Assembly (NCBI RefSeq): GCF_001625215.2
Contig: NC_030387.2
Location: 25,866,517-25,930,516 of the forward strand
Source: Daucus carota subsp. sativus
Lineage: Eukaryota > Streptophyta > Magnoliopsida > Apiales > Apiaceae
DNA: 64,000 nucleotides
Direction: 5' to 3'
Part shown: positions 37,501-61,800 of the stretch, piece after piece
Numbering within the stretch: position 1 is the stretch's first letter
How the letters are laid out: each line of letters starts with the position of its first letter
Translations under genes and position numbers: made by a program
The notes under the pieces: generated by a model
What the model was told of the DNA's origin: nothing
Database searches by the model: none
The model's input: the letters and a program-made list of their open reading frames with translations, nothing else

Positions 37501-38452
37501 ATCTGAGTTTTGTGGGATTAATAGAACATTTGATGATGACAGAAAAGGGAAACAAGAAAATTTATGATTCAGAGTAAGGTGCACTTGCTTTTATGTCAAA
37601 GTATCCACATAGTTCAGTTTGCAGATTGAAACTTAGTTTTACCTTGATTTCAAGTAAAACATGTTGCCACAACTATAAAAAGAACCGCAATGAGCTAATA
37701 TTAAGATTGCATCTCAAGAATTCAAATCTTTAGAAAGCAGCAGTATTCAAGTGATAAACACCTTGACTTGATAAGAATACAATTGACTGCAATGTCCAAA
37801 TACAGATAAACTAACAGAAAGATGTTTCTAAACAGTGATACAGCGGAAACTGATAATGTCCTTCCTAAATACTAGTAGTGATTACACAGCATACAAAAAC
37901 ACATATAAGCTTGAAAAATCCAATTATTGATGTTTTATACAGCCTTCATCCCCTTGCCATTCAAAAAATAATAAGCTTACTAGCCAATTAGAAAGCTACT
38001 TCTAACTAAAAATAAGAAAAAAAAATCAGAACTTTTTCCAAGGAGAACTTTAACTAAGACAATAATTGACATAAAAACAATAACAAATTATAATAACAGC
38101 AAGACAATTATAAAAAAATCTAGGAGTAAGAAAATCACCCCAGAAGGTAAATCCTCAAGAAAACAGCTGAATCAAGGCCAGCATGCTGAATAATTTGAGA
38201 CTCACTCATCCTCAAAGCTTGAGGCATCCAGTTAAGAAAAGTAAGATAAGTCTTGAAATTGAGATTAACAAACTTGCCCACAAAATACCCACTGTTTCTT
38301 GGACTAGTCCTCTCTCCATTAATATACCATTTCGGGAAATAAACCCTGTCATTGATGGGCTGAATCCTGAGCAAAGCAAAAGCAAGCAAGAATGCAAAAG
38401 CACCAAGTATGTTGATGAATGCAGAAACCCCAATATCACCAAGATTTGCCAT
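28568..38452 (-). CDS. OSCA1.8: OSCA/CSC1-type mechanosensitive ion channel
   Basis: Eleven exons: 38139-38452, 37102-37254, 36246-36381, 35188-35289, 34940-35062, 34773-34853, 34193-34533, 33501-33746, 31129-31453, 30080-30313 and 28568-29119. They give 2607 nt and 868 residues, phases consistent. Recognised blocks include the N-terminal MANLGDIGVSAFIN, the NHPDHYLCHQ and PEPRDVYW regions, PIAFVQSLANL, and IPRTIGVSIPMKATFFITY with VDGWAG in the pore half. OSCA proteins are plasma-membrane, calcium-permeable channels opened by osmotic or mechanical stress. It is closest, from memory, to Arabidopsis At1g32090, which I recall as OSCA1.8. Oddities: intron 4 appears to use a GC-AG boundary (CAG|GCAATG). 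The last exon adds a Tyr/His-rich repeat (768-849), making the protein about 100 residues longer than typical OSCA1 members. Intron 8 is about 2 kb. Confidence 0.93.
28628..28873 (-). repeat. Coding 33-bp repeat array in the OSCA C-terminus
   Basis: It encodes about seven imperfect 11-residue units of the form xVExPGNAYHY, residues 768-849. One unit is replaced by GPESHSNGPHGYHY. The frame is kept throughout and the stop codon follows after a short tail. Confidence 0.85.
32150..33430 (+). mobile_element. Possible LTR-type insertion in OSCA intron 8
   Basis: Intron 8 is enlarged by DNA unlike its neighbours, with leader-like purine runs (GAGGGAGAGAGAAAC) and, near 33400, GTCCTTCTCTGCGAATGA, which recalls plant LTR ends. 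I could not find matching ends or a target duplication, so both borders and identity are tentative. Confidence 0.25.
32761..32806. repeat. Poly(T) micro-insertion with perfect 17-bp target duplication
   Basis: AACTAATCCTCTAATCT occurs at 32761-32777 and 32790-32806 with no mismatch. Only 12 bases, seven T and GACGA, lie between them. It is the clearest of the six such sites in this window. Confidence 0.75.
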
Positions 38453-40539
38453 TAACAGAAACAATTTTGCAGAAAGCAGAGATTTTGAAGATATGCAAGA
38501 GAATATGGATAAAGGGTGTGAAAGAGAAAGAAAAAAGGTATAGTAGAAATGAGTAAAGTAAAGAATATGAGGTGGCCTTTTGCTCAGACCCTTCTCTTTC
38601 TTGGACACCTATACATACAGGTTTGGACACACTCTGTGTGTAAGATTATTAGTTTAATCAAGTGAAGTGTTGAAAGAGCTTGGTTTCCGTTTTTCATGGG
38701 TGTTTCTTTTTTAACGATGATGTAAGAGTTATGTGTTGTATACTTGTATACTTGTATTATGTGGCCGCTCTCCTATTTTTATTTCTTTATATTTTTATAT
38801 GGAGACGGAGTACATTAAATTTATATAAAATATAAATTTAAAATTTACTTTTATATTTTTTGTTATAAAAATAAATACTACTAGTATTTTATAAAAAATT
38901 TAAAATACATGTATTATGATCATCCTTTATCCGAAGTTGATTAGTGTAATGCAATTGGAGACTCGTGAAGCTTTGCTGTCTCATCTGTTCTTTTGGGCAA
39001 GCATATTTTATGTACAAATCGGTTGGTGTTGTCTTTGTCAATCTCTATAGCAAATGTGTCTTTACCTCTTCTTTCTTTTTTCTTCTTTTTTTTGTTTCTT
39101 CTTTCTTCTCGTTCTCGCCTATTCTAATATATATTTTGTTTTCTTTATTATTGACGTTTGTCGTTAGGTAGTTAGAAATTACGGAGTATTATATTAATAA
39201 TCTCTTTTTCTTGTATTTTAACAAAACATTTTGATATATAAAACTTTAAATATTTGTTTATATTTGGAAACATAATAATATTAATAATTTTTCAAATTTA
39301 TGGTAAAAATATCATTCTAATACATTTTTTTGAGGATGACATAATTCAAATTACTCACATATGATAACTACAATTTGTTAACCAGGAGATTGATGATGAG
39401 ATGGTGGTGATTTTGAATAAATTTGTGTTGGATTAAGATATGATGTTGCATTTAAAATATAGTTTAGTTTCAGAAAAAACTATTTTTTTATGCCTGTATA
39501 ATACAAATGAATTTATTTTCTTAAAAGAAGCTATCTCCATTATAAAAGTGCGTAACAATCTTTCTCAAAACTTTAAAAAAAGAAAAAAAAAACACAATGC
39601 TCATCATGTTTTAGGAAAATCTATTTTTAGACACGATGCTCATTATGTTTTAGGAAAATCCATTTTTTAGGAAAATCCATTTTTGGAATCGTGTCAGGAG
39701 GATGGATTTGACTACTGCACAGAAAATAATTTTGTTGTCAAAATAATTATAAAAAATCATAATTTTATCCTTCAACAATTTATTTTAAACAACAAAGATT
39801 AAATCAATAACTATCACATGTTATTACAAAAACAATTTTTTATTTTAAATTAATTAAATTAGTTTTTAAATTTTTTAAAATTAATCAGAAATCAATCAGT
39901 CCCCAAATCAACGCCGGGCTTTCTCACGGGTACAAATTAACGTGTCAACTTGCTCCCTGTCACATTTTTCTACCCTCGTTTGACCTCTCTTTTTTTATTA
40001 CCATCTACGTTTGCTTTTAAGCATGCGATTTGCACAGCACATACAGGTTGTTCCACGACCTCTCGGCCGCATTAGCAAAGTATGCCTCTCCTGATCCCCC
40101 ATGTCCACAAAACCCAATGACACCGAAAACATGATCCGAATATGCCATCCCCTACCACCACCACCCAAAACGGCGCAATTTATATCATTAATTGTGGATG
40201 GTAATTAATCCTACTGCAACTGCTGCTGCTACTAACTTAAGTAATTGTAAGTTTGTAATTAAAACCTACAACTGCAAGAAATACAAAGCATAGGAAAGCT
40301 GTGATGACCCTTCCGCCCAAAGCAATTTCATTAACTTTGCAGGGTAAAAATAGCTATAAATATTACAGACTCGCATTAGGCCATTAGATGCATACACTTG
40401 ACGAAAAAGAAGAAAGCTACATCTATGGTTTTTACTCCGACAAGAAAAGGAGTACATGAAAGCATGATAACACTGAAGCTGAAGCCCCATACTTCATCAC
40501 ATTTCTTTAGGCAAGATGCAGAGATAAATTATGTCATCT
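38453..40539. other. Intergenic between OSCA and Miro genes
   Basis: OSCA promoter and leader on one side, Miro 3' flank on the other. It includes T-rich tracts (39060-39140) and a short repeat built on TTTTAGGAAAATCCATTTTT (39610-39690). No gene or transposon end recognised. Confidence 0.5.
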
Positions 40540-52613
<12,074 letters not shown>

Positions 52614-53734
52614 TGAAGATTACAAACCCAAGGATTCAGCTAAGCTCAATTGGGATTTACTGTAATTGATTATACAGTACCAAAAACCCTAGTATAGCCT
52701 CTTTCTAAGAAGACATACATCAAAGGAAATGTGGTGCCCAGGCTTTCTTTATTTTCCTCGGACATATTTCGAAAAAATTAATATTTAAATAAATGAATAA
52801 TTTTATAAAAGAAAGAATATTTTTTTAGAATACTTAATTGAAATATATTTTATATATGAAAATTCTTTCAAAATAAAATACTATTTTCATCCATAGATTT
52901 TGATTCAATTTGTAACACAATACAAGTAAGGTAGTGTGCTATTTTTATTTTTATTTCATAAATTTTGTGAATATTTTGTTTTATCAAATAGAATAAGGTG
53001 AAAATGTATTACAACATTAGTTTAAAATATAAACCCACTAAAATTAAAATAAAATATACACGGTATTACTAATTACTAAATCAAAAAGATTGAAAATTTG
53101 GTCAGGCATTTGACACACAAATATCCTGTATTTCGATCAATATTTTAATTTAATTGAAATATATTTCAATTTTTTGTCGATATATATTTTTTTGTCAGAT
53201 ATTAATTAGTTTTTGACGGTTGCATTAAAATATATAGTCCATCACATCATACAACTATCCAATCAATAATTTTTGACTTAGTTTTAACCATACAACTCCG
53301 TCCTCTTTTACATGTCTACTTTGACTTTTGACTAATCAAATTGATTATAATTTGACTGAAATTTAATGTATTAAGTAATTGGTAAAAAATAACAAAAATT
53401 ATATCATTGAAAAGTATATTTAATCTAATTTAATATATAATTTTCAAAATTTTAAAATAATAAATAAATAATTTGTAATTTTTAATCAAAAATTAGTCGA
53501 TTTAACTAGAAATCAAAATGGACAAGTAAAATAAGAAAGGATAGAGTAATGGGCAGTGGGGTTGACCGTGTACGGGCTTCTACCTCTGGAATCTGGATGT
53601 ATAATTAGAATCGGGGAATCGACCAAATACCTTGCTATTGTTCCTCGAGTAACTTTGAAACTCATTCTTATTATTTTTGGCCAGAGACTACTGCACGTTC
53701 TTGTAAGCTTTTTCACATGTATATAGATATGTAA
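52614..53734. other. Intergenic upstream of Miro
   Basis: Very AT-rich, with the Miro leader and promoter at its left edge. No TATA box could be singled out and no gene recognised. Confidence 0.5.
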
Positions 53735-54014
53735 GAGCAACTCCAAGGAGTTCTCTAAACAAGCTCCTAAATCTATAGCTCTTAATTCAATATAATATTA
53801 TTTTTCATTCCAATCTTCTCTCTCTTTTAGTTAACTTTTTCCTTCCATTTATATAAATTAAATAAAATAAATAAATAAAATAAATATAAAATGTGACTTA
53901 GGAGCTAACTATAAAGAGTAGCATTGGAGTTCTCACGTTTTCCGATGTATTACTAAGAGTCACATTTTATATCATTTTATAAGGAATGATTTAGGAGGAC
54001 CGTTGGAGATGCTC
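53735..54014. mobile_element. Tourist-like MITE
   Basis: A 280-bp element with inverted ends GAGCAACTCCAA and TTGGAGATGCTC, flanked by TAA on both sides (53732-53734 and 54015-54017). Ends of this type with a TAA duplication are standard for PIF/Harbinger MITEs. Confidence 0.8.
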
Positions 54015-54017
54015 TAA

Positions 54018-54756
54018 GGACCTTGGAGCACCTTGCAAGTGCTTTTAAAAGTATGTTCCTGCTCTTAACCCGCTACTCAAAAACTCTTTGCTCTCTTGGC
54101 ACCGGAGATTCTACATTGAAGCGCTTAAAGTATGCATGATTTTGGCCAAGATTGTGAAAGATAGAGCATATTTGACAATAGCTTGGAACTGAACCAGGAA
54201 CAATATATGTATTTGATCCAAGGTGGTGATGGATCCAGGATCCAACTTGCGAAATCATTTGTTGGCTTTATCTCTGAAAGTAGCTACCAAAAGTCGACAT
54301 TTCACTAGGCCAGGGATTTGACAGACTCCATCTCAATGTTAAATCTTCCTAAAAATTCCACACATCAAAATTATTATGAAACTTCAAGTATGAAGTCGTG
54401 TTCTTGTAGTTCGGGGGCAAGAGAGCCTCTATGACTTCTGAGAAGGGAGGGAGGACTTGATTCGGCATGTCACCTTTCCTCCTTCATGATTTGTCACTTC
54501 AAAAAATCTATGTTAATAGCCCTTACTTGAGGTATGACATGAATATTGGGTTGAGAAGTTGGGATCGGGTTGACACACGTCGTGCCCAAAAATTGGGTTG
54601 ACACACATCTATGTTAATGAATATTGGGTGGAGTATGTGCACCAGTGCTACGGCAGCGGTTTATCTAGGGTGACAGCATTAGTGATAGTCTAGTAATGAG
54701 AAGGCTAGCGGTATTTTCTATAGGCGCACTAATCAGAGGCACAATATTATTATTAT
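54018..54756. other. Intergenic, nothing recognised
   Basis: Moderately repetitive-looking DNA. The minus-strand open frame at 54073-54258 has no domain I know. Confidence 0.4.
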
Positions 54757-55979
54757 TGTTGTTATTAAGATAAGGATTGATACTCTCAAGGTTTTGATGA
54801 TCACACTGCCAGCAAGCTAATAGCATAAAACTGATGCTTGTTAGCGAGCTATCAAAGAAATATATCTGTGCTAACAGTTTTCAGGTTTTAAGTATGATAG
54901 TTCACTGTCAGCAAGCTTACAAGGAAGTTCACAGACTATCAGCAGGCTCACAACATACTGACAGGAAAGCAAGCGGATAAAGATGAAGTCTTAAAATCAT
55001 GGAGATTTATTAGGGATCGATTTGTAAGGACTTTAATATTTATATATGACTTATATAAATATTAGAGCTCAGTTTTTAAATAAGAGTTTTAAACAAAAAC
55101 GATTTCCTAACTTATAGGGGAGTTTATCTCTACTTCATTCTTATCTCTTTAAACTCCTATTTGATTTCTAAAAGGTGGTTTTAATATAAACGTTTACTGA
55201 TATATGTACACAACGTTTAGAATTGTTTTACTCAGTAAACTTCACGAGATTAAACGTTCATATTGGGAACAAATTATACGTGAGTTCGGTTGGAACAAGA
55301 ACGTTAGAATTTGTTAGCAATTTGACCGTTGGATCTTTGTGTATAAATACTTGAGTGTGGTTTCTGTTTTCATCAACAAGAACACACTTCAAGCTTTCTG
55401 ATATACAACATACTTTCATTGCAAAATCTTCTCTTGAGCTCTTGTACTTATATTTGATTATATATTTATATTGAGTTCATAGTTTCGGTTGTATTACACT
55501 TATACATTGTATTGTTCAAAGTGTAAAGGTTTGTTGCTGTGTATCCAGCTTGTGAAACAAGGGAACAAGGGGACTAGTTAGCTAGAAGAGTATACTTGGG
55601 AAGTATAGGTCTTGGAGAGCTTTTGGTTCGTGGTTCAGGGGTTTCAGCAAGCTGTTCACAGGAACAAGGGTTAAAGGGAGTTATATTATTGAATCTTGTA
55701 ATTGTTAACATTATTGATTAATAATATAATCTCTTACCAGTTGGTAGGGGACCAGGACGTAGACCAATAGGGTTAGGGGTCGAACCTGGCTAAAATTCTC
55801 TGTGTTGCTAGCTTACTGATATATCTGTTTTGCATTGCATCTGCATTGTTAGCTAGCTGACTGTTTACTCTGAAACTTAACAGCAAGCTGTCTGTGACAG
55901 TTTAACTATTCGGTAACATTAAAAATCGGTCATATTAACCATAACACCTATTCACCCCCCTCTAGGTGTGTAATTTCAA
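54757..55979 (+). mobile_element. Copia-type LTR, probably solo or truncated
   Basis: It begins TGTTGTTATTAAG and reads through GATACTCTCAAGG and TTTTGATGATCACA. A TATAAATA box follows at 55342-55349, then a GTAGGGGACCAGGACGTAG stretch and finally CACCTATTCACCCCCCTCTA. Such an order is typical of Copia (SIRE-like) LTRs as I remember them. No primer-binding site, internal genes or second LTR are seen. No 5-bp duplication could be matched, so the borders are approximate. A TGTTA...TAACA pair at 54760 and 55946 is an alternative end pair. Confidence 0.6.
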
Positions 55980-56999
55980 TGAGTAGGAAGCATCTGATTT
56001 TAAGCGGAATTCGTCACTTTCTTGTAAACTATATTGCCCGCGGACGCTCCTGCCTCCGGACAAGGTTAGCGTGTTGGTCGTTCCAGGGATTTTGAATCAT
56101 ACTCGAGCTTGGAATTTCCCAAACTCAACACAACTGCCGCTCCATGACTTACCTCAAATGTCAGGGCGCACCCCTGCTTCCAGATGAGGACAATCCATTA
56201 TACTTCAGAGCAAGGCCTCCCACAAGATGTTTTCGAGAAGATCCTACGAGCTCCATAGCGAGGACGACCCACTACAATACAAAACAACGCCTTCTCCAAT
56301 TTCCTTCCACTGCTCCCACTAGAATACAAAACAAACAACGCCTTCTCCAATTTCCTTCCACTATTCCCCAAGAGAGGATGACTCACCAAATTATAGAATA
56401 AGGTCTTCAAATATTGATGATAGACTCCATCTACACCCATATGGGTCCTCATGAGCGTGAAAATGACATCTCCCACCCTTCAATTCTTTTTTTTTTTGCT
56501 AAAAAACCCTTCAATTCTTTGTGCAAATCATTTCATAATTCTGCTAAAGGAACTCAATTTCCTACTCTAACTAGGACGCACCCAAGATGGAGGCCTTCCT
56601 GGGACACCCACCAAGCTAGGCACGCCCAATATTAATCGACCCGCTCTTGTTCCAACCGGCATCCCACAGTCATGTCTTCGATCTCCGGCTTCGGATGAGC
56701 CCAACCTATACAATCAGGTCCATATTGAATTTTGAGTATAATATTTACGTGTCAAAATTGGACCTCAGACTGGTACTGGCTGGGGTGTCTAAAAAATACG
56801 CATTTTAGTTCTTTCCGAATGAAATAGGAATAAAATTTAGAATATCTGTATTCATTCTATGATGAATGGCTTTGATCACGGAGAGTTTAAACACTAAGTT
56901 CGACTGGTAATGTTATTGCAGGAATCTTCAAAAATTTTAAGGTACAATTCATGTATCTGCTAAAATTATCTCTGTACAGTGTACTGTAAAATGTATTAT
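55980..56999. other. GC-richer repeat-derived block and SCL 3' flank
   Basis: From about 56000 to 56720 the base composition is higher in GC than its surroundings, as in decayed retrotransposon DNA. It holds a direct repeat of about 36-40 bp (56276-56311 and 56323-56362, with CGCCTTCTCCAATTTCCTTC) and one micro-insertion. No coding domain recognised. Confidence 0.45.
56475..56520. repeat. Poly(T) micro-insertion with perfect 15-bp target duplication
   Basis: ACCCTTCAATTCTTT at 56475-56489 and 56506-56520 are identical. The 16-base insert is eight T followed by GCTAAAAA. Confidence 0.7.
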
Positions 57000-58697
57000 T
57001 CACTGGTTCACCGGCTTCCACAAGGACAGACCATAGAGCACTCGTCCATTCCATCCTTGAACCATCCAGTTGTTTTCCTCGCGGACAAAAAACTTCTGGT
57101 GGTATTGCAGCCTCACCTTTGCTTCGATTTCTTCCAAGATCTCCTTTGGCAAAGGTATCTGCACAAAACCAGCTTTCATGATCCGGGGTATCCATCTCTT
57201 GTATCTCTCTGGCCTTTCAACCCGGGCTGCTCCTTCGCAAGCAATTACGTTCATGGCAGCTTTTGCCAGCATTGCTTGCTCAAGTACCAGCCTGCTTTTC
57301 TCTTCGTGTGCCAGAGTAGTCTCAAACATGTCTGAAAGAGTTGAGAAATGAGACAAGGCTTCCCGGAATCGAGTTGTGAAGAAGGCGGAGTTGTAGTTGC
57401 CATTAAGAAATCCAAGGACGAGCATTTCAGGATTGATTTTCTTAATCAAGTTAAGCACCGTGTCTCTTGGACCACTGTCTTCTCCTATCTCGTCTGATAC
57501 TTGTCGTAAACTGTACATACAGTTGACAACAAGTCTTTCACCTTCTTTAACTTTTAAATCTTCGAATTGAATTGAATCCCATTTCCTTGCCATGCAATTG
57601 TACTGAAACGGGACGTTGAATTTCCTGCAATAATTCATTAGATTCGACCCTGTCTTTTGCACCGTGTTTGATGGCAGGGGACTCTGTTCAGGAAAATCAA
57701 TTCCTGTAATTCGAAGATTTGGTGAGCCACCAGGAACTGCGGAAAAGCCCTGGATAATACATGGCCACTGGAACCCATATGAGATGCCAAAATCAACAAT
57801 GTGAACCTTATTTGCTCCTGTAAGTTGTCTATATATTGCCTTATTAGCAAATATATTAGACATCCTTTGGAAAGGAACCGCTGTAAAATACGCCTCGTAA
57901 GCTTTTAATGTATCAGCAAGTGAGCTTTCCATCATCCTACAGGAGTTTGCATAAAGTGTTGACCCTGTTCCGTATAATCTTGCCTCGATAGCATTGGCCA
58001 TGTAATGTCCTAACCTCTGGGAAGCATCTCCGTGTGGTGAAGATTGTAGGCGAATACTATTAAGAATTTCTTTGGCAGCCAGATCATCACCACTTGATGC
58101 TGCTAGTGCGCACTGGTGTAAAAGCCTTTTTAGACCAACCACGTGCTTTCTCTGGTCTTGGACCTTTTTGCCGCTTGATCCTCCAGCTACTGATTCTTGC
58201 AGCCTCGACTCCTCGGTGTGGGAAGCAATATCCTCCTCTGGAGGACAGAGGGTCACCTTGTCTAAAATTTCCGATAGATTGCTAGCTTCTTCAGAGTATC
58301 TTGTAACTTGTTTCTTACTCTGTGTTTCTTCAAGATACTCTGCAGTGCTAGCTTCTTCATGACAATGCTTCTTTCCCTTTGAATCTTTCAATGAGTAGTC
58401 GACTTCGACGTTTGATGAGGCAACTAACACAGTAGGAGGCGCTAGTATGTTACCTGGATTTTGCGTTGGACTGGATTCCACCAAAGTTTCCAGTACTGCA
58501 GCAGCAGAGGTATTAACCTGTCGAGCTTGGGAAGTACCAGTAAAATCAGGGTCCTCTCGAACGAGGACTTCTTTAAATGACTGCTCCTTAGCCTTGATGT
58601 CCTCCTCCCTGAACATTCCGACATCCTCCTCGTCTTCCATGAGCATGTCCTTTATGTAATCAAAAACATGATGAAACAAGTCAGGTTGTTCAGCCAT
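57000..58697 (-). CDS. GRAS transcription regulator, SCL9/SCL14 group
   Basis: Intronless, 565 residues. An acidic variable N-terminus (1-185) with MAEQPDLFHHVFDYIKDMLMEDEED-type acidic motif leads into the GRAS domain (about 187-562). Seen in order are the first leucine-rich region (GLKRLLHQCA), the VHIID block as VHIVDFGISYGFQWP (298-312), the second leucine region, a PFYRE-equivalent block around TRFREALSHFS, and the SAW region ending QGWNGRVLYGLSLWKP. The QWPCIIQ and GSPNLRITGI stretches mark the SCL9/SCL14 (LISCL) branch; SCL14 works with TGA factors in xenobiotic stress responses. Members I recall exceed 700 residues, so this protein is short, mainly in the N-terminal half. The start at 58697 (MAEQPD) is preferred over an upstream ATG at 58748 because the acidic motif follows it directly. 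Confidence 0.9.
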   Translation of the reverse strand: MAEQPDLFHHVFDYIKDMLMEDEEDVGMFREEDIKAKEQSFKEVLVREDPDFTGTSQARQVNTSAAAVLETLVESSPTQNPGNILAPPTVLVASSNVEVDYSLKDSKGKKHCHEEASTAEYLEETQSKKQVTRYSEEASNLSEILDKVTLCPPEEDIASHTEESRLQESVAGGSSGKKVQDQRKHVVGLKRLLHQCALAASSGDDLAAKEILNSIRLQSSPHGDASQRLGHYMANAIEARLYGTGSTLYANSCRMMESSLADTLKAYEAYFTAVPFQRMSNIFANKAIYRQLTGANKVHIVDFGISYGFQWPCIIQGFSAVPGGSPNLRITGIDFPEQSPLPSNTVQKTGSNLMNYCRKFNVPFQYNCMARKWDSIQFEDLKVKEGERLVVNCMYSLRQVSDEIGEDSGPRDTVLNLIKKINPEMLVLGFLNGNYNSAFFTTRFREALSHFSTLSDMFETTLAHEEKSRLVLEQAMLAKAAMNVIACEGAARVERPERYKRWIPRIMKAGFVQIPLPKEILEEIEAKVRLQYHQKFFVREENNWMVQGWNGRVLYGLSLWKPVNQ

Positions 58698-58798
58698 TTG
58701 GTATGAAGTAGTAATTTTCGTTGAGCAGGTTATGAAATATTTTAGCACTACTGTATGTAATTGGTTTATGTTTTAAAATTCAAGTCTATCACAGGTAG

Positions 58799-58806
58799 TT
58801 TATATA
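58799..58806 (-). promoter_or_regulatory. TATA box of the GRAS gene
   Basis: TATATAAA on the minus strand about 100 bases before the start codon, a normal spacing for a short 5' UTR. Confidence 0.55.
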
Positions 58807-61800
58807 GCCAAACAGTGAAGATACAAGATAAATCAGAATCATTCCAGAAAATTCCGCAAGCTAAGGTCTGGAAGATGAATTTGTCATCTTTCACCTAATA
58901 AAAGACAACTTGTCCCCGGGGTGATCACAAGTACTGTAAATACATTCTAATCGTGATTGCAAAGATATAGAAACAAGCATGTATATCCTAAATGAATAGC
59001 CTCAAGTTTCGCAATTTGTTTGTTTTTGTCCGCTACAAGGAACGAGGTCTGCATTTTTGTCATCTTCAGTTGAGCACTTCTTATCCTGTGTTTATGCGAT
59101 CTAGTGTATGCATGGTTGCTAGCTGGATATGCATGTAAGTGCAGACAGGATATCAGATTTGAGAGTACAACTGTCTTTATTTTTCTTAATACTATAAGCC
59201 TATGGAAACATAAGATCGAGGACAAAAGAAAAGAATTTACATACTCACAGGCATTGGTTGTGAAAGTCCGTGATCCGTACCTTGCCAAACTACTTTGCTC
59301 CGGTTAATTCTTGTTTCATGTCTTCACCGATTAAGTCTGATTCCCGTTTTTACAACACCGCTCTCAAAACTTCCTGGTTACAAATTACATGCATGAAATC
59401 GCAATACATAGTTATGCTCATTTTCAAGAACTATGCATCTTCCTTGTGAGCAACTACCAAAAGTGCACAAGAATGAGTTTTCATCCGTAGATCTTAGTAT
59501 TAAAGTTTTACAAAAATATTTTTTTCTTTAAAATAAAATAATAAAAAACCTACAAAATACATTGCCTTGTAAAAGGACCAAAAAATATATATATATTATG
59601 AACTAAAACAATATAATTATATACTGAAATAATGATTAATTTTTTTTTGACTTAGTTTAATTGATATGATCATAGAGTAAGAAATAAAAAAAAACAAAAG
59701 TTTTTCTTTTACAAACATTTGTAATAATACATGTTTCAAATTCTTAAAAACTCTAATAATATATGAATTGATGATATATTTTTGATTAAAAATTATAAAG
59801 AGTACATACTAATATAAATTGAATCATGGTCATATTAAAAACAAATATATCACACATATGAAAAAAGAATTGAAAGCTAAATAAGGATATAGAAAATATT
59901 AGAAAAAAAACAAATTACATTTTTACTTACTTGGAATTTGCTAAACTCCACAGGATCAACCCTGAACAAGATATAAATGTCAAAACAATATATAATATAA
60001 TATATTATAATAGTTAAAATAAATAGTCTAGTTTGTAATATAACCATCATTTTACCTTCAGATTAAAAGCGACCTTCAGATTAGCAAGTGTTGTCGGATG
60101 CAGCTTGTTGAGGGCTCGCTTTAAAGCAACGTGAGTGTGGAAAGAGTAGATTATATCGGTTAAAAAAGTAGATGATCTCAGTGGAGTAAGTATTTTGAAA
60201 CTGGTTTACCTAATTAACCCTAACACATGGAGAGAGTGCTGGACGAATATTGTTGTAAAAAATTGAAAAATAAGTGTTGATTATTCACAAAAGTTGGTGG
60301 TGAAATCTAAAACAAAGTTGTAATCAAAACTAAGCAAAAAATAAATGTTGCTTATTCACAAGATCGAGATCTCAAATGAAATTGTAATCAAAACTAAGTA
60401 ACAGAGTGCTGAACTGAAATTTCTCAACTGAAGAAACATGGTTGAGTATTTAAAATCATTTGGGATCGAATCTAACACCTTACTTCATTGTATGTGGAGA
60501 CAAAGCGGTGAGAATTGAAAGAAGTATCATTACTTGATTGTCGAAGAAGTATCATTACTTGATTGTCCAAGTAATCAAAAAGTGAAACAAAGCGGTGATA
60601 ATTGAAAGGAGTACCAAGACACTCAGGTATTATATAGTAGAGCTACTACTGAAGCTCTTATTGTTATTTTTCTGAAAAAAAAGTACTGCAGATTAAATAT
60701 ATAAATAATAACATATTTGTTTATTGTTTCAAAAAATAACATATTTGTTTATGCCATTTTAAAGCAACAAAATGAAAAACAAGCTATATAAAAATAGAAT
60801 TTTAATATATATATATATATGTGTGTGTATATATCACTCACGTTGTGTTAAAAAATCATATGAAAATAAATACATCCAATTACTTTTTATCGTTTCAATA
60901 AATCTTACCCTAAAAACATAAAATTTTATAATTAGTATCAACAAATAAGTATAATTGCAAGTAAAAATTATGCTTATAACCCTTTTAATATTTTAATATG
61001 TTATATATTAAAATATTTATTCAAGAATAAAATTGTAAATGGGTTTATATGTCTTTATATTTAATAAAAAATTTAGTAATTACCAAACAAATTATAATTC
61101 ATTATAATATAAAATGATTTACTTTATGCAATATAACTAATGATAATTAATTAATAAGTTATTTTCTATTTTGGAAAGAATTATTTACTAACTGCGAGGA
61201 TGTAAAATATATCCCTATATTTTGAATATTTTGTAATAAATAAAATTTCTTTTAAAAATTCAAAATTTTTATCATAGGCCAAGGGAGTGTTAATAAAAAT
61301 ATGCGCATCTATTTAAATTTTTTAATTTTAAATAGATGCACATATTTCATAACTAGCATTTTATAAGTCATTATAGATGTCATGTGAAGTTCAGAAAAAA
61401 GACTTTAATTGAAAACGGGCCCTCCAATTATGGATCTAGTCTGGTTAATCTGTCTCAAGTCAAAATGTCACCTGAATTTCTTCTTTTACAATTTGATTAG
61501 GAATTTTCGGTGTAATTCTATTCTATTAATCATTAGAATTCCATTAATCATTACAAATAATATTAATATTTAGATTATTAATCACCTTTATATCTTAATT
61601 ATTATGAACAAGTTATGAGTCTTTTTCTCATCGATGATGCCACATCTGGTGCCTTAAAAATTAGGGTATAAGCAATGCTAGGTTGATTGCGAGCTTTAAT
61701 TAACTCTCTTTACCGATGATTTAGACCTTCGTGATCCGCCACGGTAGAGTTGATCTACCCGACCTATTCTTGTTAACAGAGACTAAGCCGGTCCATGCAA

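Noticed and set aside
56144..56401. 85-residue plus-strand open frame near the Copia LTR
   Set aside because: It is built from a short tandem repeat in repeat-derived DNA and has no recognisable domain.
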